Source: Syntrophobacterales bacterium Delta_02 (lineage in GTDB: Bacteria > Desulfobacterota > Syntrophorhabdia > Syntrophorhabdales > Syntrophorhabdaceae). From it: a stretch of 44,347 nt of DNA. Numbering within the stretch: position 1 is the stretch's first letter; the number at the start of each line of letters is the position of its first letter. The stretch is from assembly GCA_001603955.1 (NCBI GenBank), contig LVAA01000028.1:1-44347 (forward strand). Direction: 5' to 3'. Made by a program: the position numbers and the translations under genes. Shown piece by piece: positions 39,201-44,347 of the stretch. Under the pieces are notes generated by a model. That model ran no database searches and was not told the origin of the DNA. It saw only the letters and a list, made by a program, of their open reading frames with translations.

Positions 39201-42095
39201 CGCAGGATTACGGGTGGTTTCTACGCCTTCGACAACACCACGGAAACGAAGGAGATAGGAGAGCACTGCAAGGGAAAGACCGACGCCAACGGTGTCCTCT
39301 ATTGCGAGGGCAAGGCACCCGTGACGGGAAGGATAGTCATGGAGGCCGAGGCGAAGGACTCCCGGGGGAATATCTCCTCCACGAACAGGGAGGTTACGGT
39401 CTACGGGAAGGATGACACATGGTACGAGGCACGCAACGATGACCGCATCGACCTTATCCCCCGGCGCCGTCAGGTCGATCCGGGTGAAACGATGAGCTTC
39501 GAGGTACGGATGCCTTTCCACGCGGCGACCGCGCTTGTCAGCGTGGAGCGCGAGGGCGTGATGGACGCGTACATAAAAAAGGTGTCCCGGGAGAACCCCC
39601 TCATAGACATCCCCGTGAAGACCAACTACGTGCCAAACATCTTTGTGTCGGCGTTTCTGGTCCGGGGACGGCTGGCGGGTACTCAGCCCACGGCGTCCTT
39701 CGATCCGGGGAAACCGGCCTACAGGCTCGGCATAGCCGAGGTCAGGGTGGGATGGAAGCCCCATGTCCTCAAGGTCAGAGTTGAGACCGACAGGAAGACA
39801 TATGGCGTCAGGCAGAAGGTAAAGGCGCGCATCTCGGTGAGGACGCCCGACGGTTCAGCTCCGCCGAAGGGGTCCGAGGTTGCCGTGGCCGTTGTCGACG
39901 AAGGGCTTCTGGAACTCAAACCGAATTTGAGCTGGGGCCTGCTTGAGGCGATGATGCGCCGGAAGGGCTACGAGATGTCGACGGCCACATCGCAGATGAT
40001 GGTCATAGGCAAACGCCACTTCGGGCGCAAGGCCCTTCCTCACGGGGGAGGGGGCGGGAAGCAGCTGACGCGGGAACTCTTCGATACGCTCGTGTACTGG
40101 AAGAGCGTGGTGCCGCTCGACAGCGACGGAGAGGCGGACGTTGTCTTCGATCTCAATGATTCCCTTACATCCTTCAGGGTGGTGGCGATCGCCAGTTCGG
40201 GGAAGGATCTTTTCGGCACCGGAGCCGAGACGATAAGGACCACCCAGGACCTCATGGTCCTTTCGGGCCTGCCCGGCCTTGTCCGGGAAGGCGACCGTTT
40301 TACCGCGGGATTCACGGTGCGCAACTCGTCGGCCAGGCAGATGGACGTGACGGTGGGGTTAACGCTGAGCGGCGGCAAGACATCGCAGCCCTTCGCGCCT
40401 CTCCAACTAGCCATCCCGGCGGGGCAGGCCCGGGAGGCCGCGTGGCAGGTCACCGTACCGCCGGGTGCCGTGAAGCTCGATTACGAGGTATCGGCGAAGG
40501 AGGCCTCCGGAGAGGCGGCCGATATGCTTAAGGCGACGCAGAAGGTGGTGCCGGCGGTCAATGTGAGGGTTGTCCAGGCCACGCTGACCCAGGTGAAGGA
40601 TACCCTTAAAATGGACGTTGAGCGTCCCGCCGATGCCGAGCCGGACCGCGGCGGTGTGGCGGTGACCTTGAGGCCCAGGCTCGCCGAGGGACTTGACGGC
40701 ATTATCGACTACATGCGCCGTTATCCTTACGTTTGCCTCGAGCAGAAGACGTCGAGGGCCGTTGCCCTCCACGACCGCGAGATGTGGAAAGACCTCATGA
40801 CACAGTTGCCTGCCTATCTCGACACGGACGGCCTCGCGAAGTACTTCCCCCTCATGACGCGCGGCAGCGACGTCTTGACCTCCTACCTTCTCTCGATAAG
40901 CAGCGCGTCCGGGTACGAGATACCGCAGAATGTGCGTGCGAGGATGATCCGGGGCCTGAAAGGGTTTGTGGAGGGCAAGGTCGTAAGGCGATCCGCGCTT
41001 CAGACGGCGGACCTTTCCATCAGGAAAATGGCGGCGGTCGCGGCCCTCGCGCGGCATGGACAGGCCAGCGCGCAGCTTCTGACAACGATTGATATCGAGC
41101 CCAACCTTTGGCCGACGTCGGCTGTCCTTGACTGGATGGATGTCCTGCGGCGAATGCCGGGTATAGCCGACGGGCAGGGGAAGCTCGACAGAGCAGCCCA
41201 GATCCTGAGAAGCCGCCTCAACTTGCAGGGAACGACCATGGGGCTCTCCACGGAGAGATCGGACCAGCTCTGGTGGCTCATGGTGTCGACAGACCTCAAC
41301 CTGGCCCGGACCCTCATCGCGACCATGGAGACAGGCACATGGGGTGAGGATGTGCCGCGCATCGCCCGGGGATTGGTGCAGAGGATGAAGAGAGGCCGTT
41401 TCGACACAACGACGGCGAACGCCTGGGGCGTGCTTGCCCTGCGGAAGTTCTCGCGGAAGTACGAGTCCGCTGCCGTGAAGGGGACCTCTTCCGTCGCCCT
41501 TGGCGGGAGGCAGGACAGCTTTTCGTGGGCCGACAACGCAAAGGGAAGCAATCTCATGCTGCCCTGGCCGGGAAAGAGAAGCGTCCTCGCGATCGATCAC
41601 AGGGGTGAGGGAAGGCCCTGGGCCAGCGTTCAGAGCCTGGCGGCGGTTCCCCTGAGGACGCCTCTGTCGTCGGGTTACACGATAAAAAAGACGATCACGG
41701 AAGTGGAACGCAAGGCGCCGGGTGTGTGGACACGCGGCGACGTGATGCGCGTCCGGTTGGAGATCGATGCCCGCTCGGATATGACCTGGGTGGTCGTGAG
41801 CGATCCCATCCCGTCGGGAGCGGCGATCCTGGGAAGCGGCCTCGGGCAGGATTCGACCCTCCTTTCCCGGCAGGGACGTGAGCGGGGGTGGGTGTGGGAG
41901 GCTTACCGCGAAAGGTCCTTCGAGGCCCTCAGGGTTTACTATGAATTTGTACCCCGCGGGAAATGGACCGTGGAGTACAGTGTGAGGCTCAATAACGACG
42001 GAGTGTTCCGCCTGCCCGAGACACGGGTGGAGGCGCTTTACGCGCCGGAGATGTTCGGCGAGATCCCGAACCCGCCCGTGGAGGTGAGGAAATAG
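36276..42095 (+). CDS. Bacterial alpha-2-macroglobulin with thioester
   Basis: The 1939-residue product (start MFRNILCVV, with GGGGAGGA upstream) has a signal peptide cleaved near GSYASG. There is no lipobox, so unlike E. coli YfaS it is probably free in the periplasm. A long series of macroglobulin beta domains leads to the bait region and then to AVAVVDEGLLELKP and TLVYWKSVVPLDSDGEADV, typical of the A2M core. The thioester motif CLEQ is present at residues 1487-1490 within YPYVCLEQKTSRAVAL, followed by the helical thioester domain and a receptor-binding-like end. Such proteins trap proteases that breach the outer membrane. It sits 4 bp before pbpC, the partner that repairs peptidoglycan. 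An acidic insertion (DDGSGDDESEEGAA) lies near residues 846-860. Confidence 0.93.
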   Translation: MFRNILCVVFAAVVWLGAGSYASGASVGLFSPEGSVKDIRQVTVRFTDQMVAFGDPRPADPFTVQCAGKGQGRWIDGNNWSYDFEKALPAGLSCTFALKQNLKTLAGAPVTGRRTFTFNTGGPSVRESDPWAEGSEVEEGQTFLFRLDAPATQASIMKNVSCSIEGVREQVAIRLITGEERRRVLRGMAVPKKEEDNVVLFQCRQTFPPKAHVKVIWGRGVASKSGVATTKDQVLSYRARGPFTARFRCMKEKPQGGCIPLSPMRLIFSAPISKKDAAKIMISTGKDAAKKLTWKPGIDEEGESDIAYLTFRGPFPEKSLLSVHLPEGLRDISGRSLSNVDKFPLPVRTDTYPALAKFPDRFGVVESGKEAFLPVTVRNIEEDIETWLARGDEGGNSGPGGRKENSVQPASKDQAREGGGVPLAGEIKAGIHKAAEDADASVIAWLHRLAASPRERSLLKGVPGSHAVTIPKPGGTKEFEVIGIPLSEPGFYIVEIESLMLGQRLLEKPGPVYVPTAALVTNMAAHLKWGRESSLVFVTALDSGEPVPNASVTLRDCKGGLIWQGKADEKGIARIAKRLPNVSSLPQCRRGKEEKGLYYEYSRVLSGIRGGLFVFARNGKDMTFTHSSWDDGIESWRFGLPGEYDDGRGEPVIAHTVFDRTLLRAGETLHMKHFARQRTMEGLFVPPDLGSINEAVIVHVGSDEKYTMDLTWKGNGTAENTWKIPLAAKLGTYNIYLRRTPAPGRRGVLGQLSGSFRVEQFRVPLMRGFIRGPKEPAIDARSVDLDIDVRYLSGGPASDHPVRIRSEMEQKYISFDDYEDYIFSRGRVKTGIEKLGEAADSLAGDDGSGDDESEEGAARTRTDRFGRPRLRLKTVDLKLDRNGTARTTLGDLPPSDVPREILSELEFRDPNGEVQTSSTRIPVYPSMLHTGIQARGDGPTGILRYQVVVLDLTGKPQADSEVTVRVFKRSTYSHRRRITGGFYAFDNTTETKEIGEHCKGKTDANGVLYCEGKAPVTGRIVMEAEAKDSRGNISSTNREVTVYGKDDTWYEARNDDRIDLIPRRRQVDPGETMSFEVRMPFHAATALVSVEREGVMDAYIKKVSRENPLIDIPVKTNYVPNIFVSAFLVRGRLAGTQPTASFDPGKPAYRLGIAEVRVGWKPHVLKVRVETDRKTYGVRQKVKARISVRTPDGSAPPKGSEVAVAVVDEGLLELKPNLSWGLLEAMMRRKGYEMSTATSQMMVIGKRHFGRKALPHGGGGGKQLTRELFDTLVYWKSVVPLDSDGEADVVFDLNDSLTSFRVVAIASSGKDLFGTGAETIRTTQDLMVLSGLPGLVREGDRFTAGFTVRNSSARQMDVTVGLTLSGGKTSQPFAPLQLAIPAGQAREAAWQVTVPPGAVKLDYEVSAKEASGEAADMLKATQKVVPAVNVRVVQATLTQVKDTLKMDVERPADAEPDRGGVAVTLRPRLAEGLDGIIDYMRRYPYVCLEQKTSRAVALHDREMWKDLMTQLPAYLDTDGLAKYFPLMTRGSDVLTSYLLSISSASGYEIPQNVRARMIRGLKGFVEGKVVRRSALQTADLSIRKMAAVAALARHGQASAQLLTTIDIEPNLWPTSAVLDWMDVLRRMPGIADGQGKLDRAAQILRSRLNLQGTTMGLSTERSDQLWWLMVSTDLNLARTLIATMETGTWGEDVPRIARGLVQRMKRGRFDTTTANAWGVLALRKFSRKYESAAVKGTSSVALGGRQDSFSWADNAKGSNLMLPWPGKRSVLAIDHRGEGRPWASVQSLAAVPLRTPLSSGYTIKKTITEVERKAPGVWTRGDVMRVRLEIDARSDMTWVVVSDPIPSGAAILGSGLGQDSTLLSRQGRERGWVWEAYRERSFEALRVYYEFVPRGKWTVEYSVRLNNDGVFRLPETRVEALYAPEMFGEIPNPPVEVRK

Positions 42096-42099
42096 AAAA

Positions 42100-44256
42100 A
42101 TGCTCTTCAGACGACGGAAAGGCGCGCGGAGGATATGCATCATCACGGCGCTTGTCCTCCTGTGTCTCGCCGCCGCAGGGTTCCTCACGGTGGCCTGGTC
42201 GGTCAGGAACACCGGCATAGCGTCCTTTCAGGACCTCAAGGCCTCGTATCGCACCTCCGATGCCGTCCTTCTCGACCGTCACGGGGAGGTCATCCATACA
42301 CTGAGGACCGATGACAGCGGCAGGCGCCTGGAATGGACCTGTCTTGCCGACGCTTCGCCCTCGTTCCTGAGCACCGTCATCCTTGTCGAGGACCGTCGCT
42401 TCTTCAGACATCGCGGTGTCGACCCTTTCGCCTTCATCTCGGCCCTCGCGAGCAGGGCCGCGGGCGGAAGGCTCAGGGGTGCCAGCACCATCTCGATGCA
42501 AGTCGCTTCGCTGGTTGACCGGGGCTTGAGACCTAAGCGGGTCCACAGGGACCTCGGTCAGAAATGGCGGCAGATCATCACCGCGCTCGTCCTGGAGCGC
42601 AGCTGGACGAAGGAGGAGATACTCGAGGCCTACATCAACCTCATATACTACCGCGGAGAGCTCCAGGGTGTGAGGGCGGCGTCGAGAGGCCTCTTTGGCA
42701 AGGAGCCATCGGGTCTCACCCAGGTGGAATCCGTCATACTGGCCTCCCTGGTAACGTCGCCCAATGCGGCTCGGGAAGCCGTTGCCACGAGGTCCTGGCG
42801 CCTGGCGGTGAGGGCCGGGATGAGGGTGACCAGAGAGGACGTGGAAAAGAAGACGGCAGAGGCACTGGCGTCGGCCTACCATATTGCATTCGATGTCTCC
42901 CTGGCGCCCCATGTGGCGCGCATGCTTCTCGCCGGGCGGTGCCTGAGGGTAACGGCGACCCTCGATGGACGGCTCCAGGGGTTTGTTTTCGATGCCCTCA
43001 GGAACAACCTTGCCGCTCTGCGAGGAAGGAACGTGTCCGATGGGGCTGTTATGGTTGTCGACAATGCCACGGGCGAGATCCTCGCTTACGTTGGCAACAG
43101 CGGGAGCACGTCGAGCGCCGTCTGGATGGACGGCATTCGGGCGCGAAGGCAGGCGGGCTCGACCCTGAAGCCCTTTCTTTACGGGCTCGCCATCGAAAAG
43201 GGTTATCTCACTGCGTCATCCCTTCTCGAGGATACACCCCTTTCCATAATGACCCCAACGGGGCTTTATGTGCCGCAGAACTATGACAACCAGTTCCGGG
43301 GCACCGTGAGCGTGAGGTGTGCCCTTGCGTCGTCCCTCAATGTGCCTGCCGTCAAGACGCTCCTCGTGGCAGGCCTCGAGCCCTTCGTCGAAAGGCTGAA
43401 AAGGTTGGGATTTGCGAGCATTACCAGGGAGCCGGAGTTCTACGGGTATTCGATCGCCCTGGGATCCGCCGATGTTGAGCTCTACGAGCTTGTCGGGGCG
43501 TATCTCGCGCTGGCACGGGGCGGACGGAGCATCGGGATGAAGCTGAGCCCCGATGCTCCTGCCGGGTCCGGGACCCGCGTGATGGACGGAAAGGCATCCT
43601 ACGTCGTTTCCCGGATACTGTCCGACAGGGAGTCGCGCGCCGTTACGTTCGGTCTCGAGAACCCCCTTGCCACGCGCTTCTGGACGGCTGTCAAGACGGG
43701 TACCAGCAAGGACATGCGCGACAACTGGTGCATAGGTTTCTCCGGCCGCTACACCGTCGGGGTATGGGTCGGCAACTTTTCAGGTGAACCCATGCGTGAT
43801 GTCAGCGGCATCAGCGGGGCGGCGCCCGTGTGGCTCGAGGTGATGAACTTTCTCCATGGCACGGTCCCGTCGTCACCACCGGTGCGTCCGCCGGGTGTTA
43901 CCGTTGCCAGGGTCCGTTTCGAGGGGGATATCGAACCTCCGCGCGAGGAGTTCTTCCTTGAGGGTACCGAGCCGGTGGCGGCCGTGCGGGTACAGTCGGC
44001 CCATGAGAAGCCCCGTATCGTCTACCCTCCCGAAGGGACGCTCATCACCATCGATCCCGAGATCCCCGAGACCCTCCAGCGGGTCGCCATGCGCTTCGAG
44101 CCCCGGTCGAGACGCTTCAGGTGGGTCATCAACGATGCCGACGCGGGTTCCGACACGCCGCTCTTCCTCTGGGAGCCCCGCCGGGGCCGGTACACCCTTT
44201 CGATCGTCGACCGCGACGGCAGCGTTCTCGACTCGGTGGGGTTCACCGTGAGATAA
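42100..44256 (+). CDS. pbpC: Penicillin-binding protein 1C
   Basis: The 718-residue bifunctional enzyme has an N-terminal membrane anchor (about 12-33). The glycosyltransferase domain has VEDRRFFRHRGVD (catalytic Glu97), GASTISMQVASL and RSWTKEEILEAYINLIYYRG. The transpeptidase domain has GSTLKPF (nucleophile Ser354, Lys357), SSLN and KTGTS starting at Lys532. The C-terminal domain (about 600-718) with RFRWVINDADAGS is the BiPBP_C type typical of PBP1C. All catalytic motifs are intact. The start is 4 bp after the alpha-2-macroglobulin stop, so translation is probably coupled. Pairing of the two genes is well known and supports a joint role in envelope defence and repair. Confidence 0.95.
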   Translation: MLFRRRKGARRICIITALVLLCLAAAGFLTVAWSVRNTGIASFQDLKASYRTSDAVLLDRHGEVIHTLRTDDSGRRLEWTCLADASPSFLSTVILVEDRRFFRHRGVDPFAFISALASRAAGGRLRGASTISMQVASLVDRGLRPKRVHRDLGQKWRQIITALVLERSWTKEEILEAYINLIYYRGELQGVRAASRGLFGKEPSGLTQVESVILASLVTSPNAAREAVATRSWRLAVRAGMRVTREDVEKKTAEALASAYHIAFDVSLAPHVARMLLAGRCLRVTATLDGRLQGFVFDALRNNLAALRGRNVSDGAVMVVDNATGEILAYVGNSGSTSSAVWMDGIRARRQAGSTLKPFLYGLAIEKGYLTASSLLEDTPLSIMTPTGLYVPQNYDNQFRGTVSVRCALASSLNVPAVKTLLVAGLEPFVERLKRLGFASITREPEFYGYSIALGSADVELYELVGAYLALARGGRSIGMKLSPDAPAGSGTRVMDGKASYVVSRILSDRESRAVTFGLENPLATRFWTAVKTGTSKDMRDNWCIGFSGRYTVGVWVGNFSGEPMRDVSGISGAAPVWLEVMNFLHGTVPSSPPVRPPGVTVARVRFEGDIEPPREEFFLEGTEPVAAVRVQSAHEKPRIVYPPEGTLITIDPEIPETLQRVAMRFEPRSRRFRWVINDADAGSDTPLFLWEPRRGRYTLSIVDRDGSVLDSVGFTVR

Positions 44257-44265
44257 GCGCCTTCC

Positions 44266-44283
44266 CGGGAACGCGATTTCCCG
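44266..44283 (+). terminator. Weak hairpin after pbpC
   Basis: CGGGAA (44266-44271) pairs with TTCCCG (44278-44283). It is short and followed by TATAATATC, not a T tract. Confidence 0.3.
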
Positions 44284-44314
44284 TATAATATCAAGGCATA
44301 CCGATAGATTTCGC

Positions 44315-44343
44315 TTGACAGCTTTTTTTATTAGGAATAATAT
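44315..44343 (+). promoter_or_regulatory. Strong promoter for a gene beyond the window
   Basis: TTGACA (44315-44320) and TAATAT (44338-44343) are exactly 17 bases apart with an AT-rich spacer. It points out of the window, so the driven gene or RNA is not visible. Confidence 0.65.
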
Positions 44344-44347
44344 TGCT

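Noticed and set aside
40407..42218. Minus-strand open frame of 603 residues
   Set aside because: It is antisense to the alpha-2-macroglobulin gene and has no recognisable motif.

Overview
The window looks like a chromosomal segment of a GC-rich anaerobic bacterium of the former Deltaproteobacteria (Desulfobacterota), possibly near Syntrophorhabdus. This rests on gene content and style, not on a database match: a DUF39 homocysteine-synthesis protein, a CobA-HemD fusion, a long PurL with PurS-like N-terminus, a panBCD operon with a structured leader, and chains of overlapping genes. No rRNA, tRNA, CRISPR array or intact insertion sequence was seen.

Layout. 1-6082 (+) is the end of an exopolysaccharide export cluster: C-terminus of a Wzz-like protein, a multi-SLBB export protein, a YjbH-like outer-membrane protein, a YjbE-like Gly/Ala-rich secreted protein and a small exported protein. 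6349-6687 (-) is a small lipoprotein. 7095-12740 (+) holds an unusual fusion of a FlaA1/WbpM-type membrane and nucleotide-binding half to a DegT aminotransferase, a TIM-barrel sugar isomerase-like protein and purL. 12924-15321 (-) holds panB-panC-panD behind an attenuator-like leader, then a zinc-ribbon protein. 15395-18298 (-) is a sulfur-related group (DUF39, PP-loop protein, metallo-beta-lactamase). 18421-25552 (-) is the classical rpsB-tsf-pyrH-frr-uppS-cdsA-dxr-rseP-tsaB chain. 25912-27924 (-) encodes five PAS domains with no output domain. 28311-29593 (+) is a tiny very basic ORF coupled to a radical SAM gene. 29838-32730 (+) is a LytS/LytTR two-component pair. 33241-33734 (+) holds two small unknown proteins. 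33738-35237 (-) is cobA-hemD, apparently leaderless. 35496-35912 (+) is nikR. 36276-44256 (+) is an alpha-2-macroglobulin with its partner penicillin-binding protein 1C.

The most unusual signal is outside the genes. At least six intergenic regions carry large imperfect inverted repeats, each arm built of a short drifting word (7 or about 9 bp) repeated several times and matched by its complement in the other arm. The words differ between loci (ATAGGACCT, GTTTCAG, GTTGGAATC with ATGGGCT-like words, CGCTCAAG/CGGTTCAAG) but the design is the same. Two end in T tracts and could terminate transcription; two flank nikR. They look like a class of structured repeat worth systematic study.

All functional calls come from reading motifs and domain order; no search or folding program was run.
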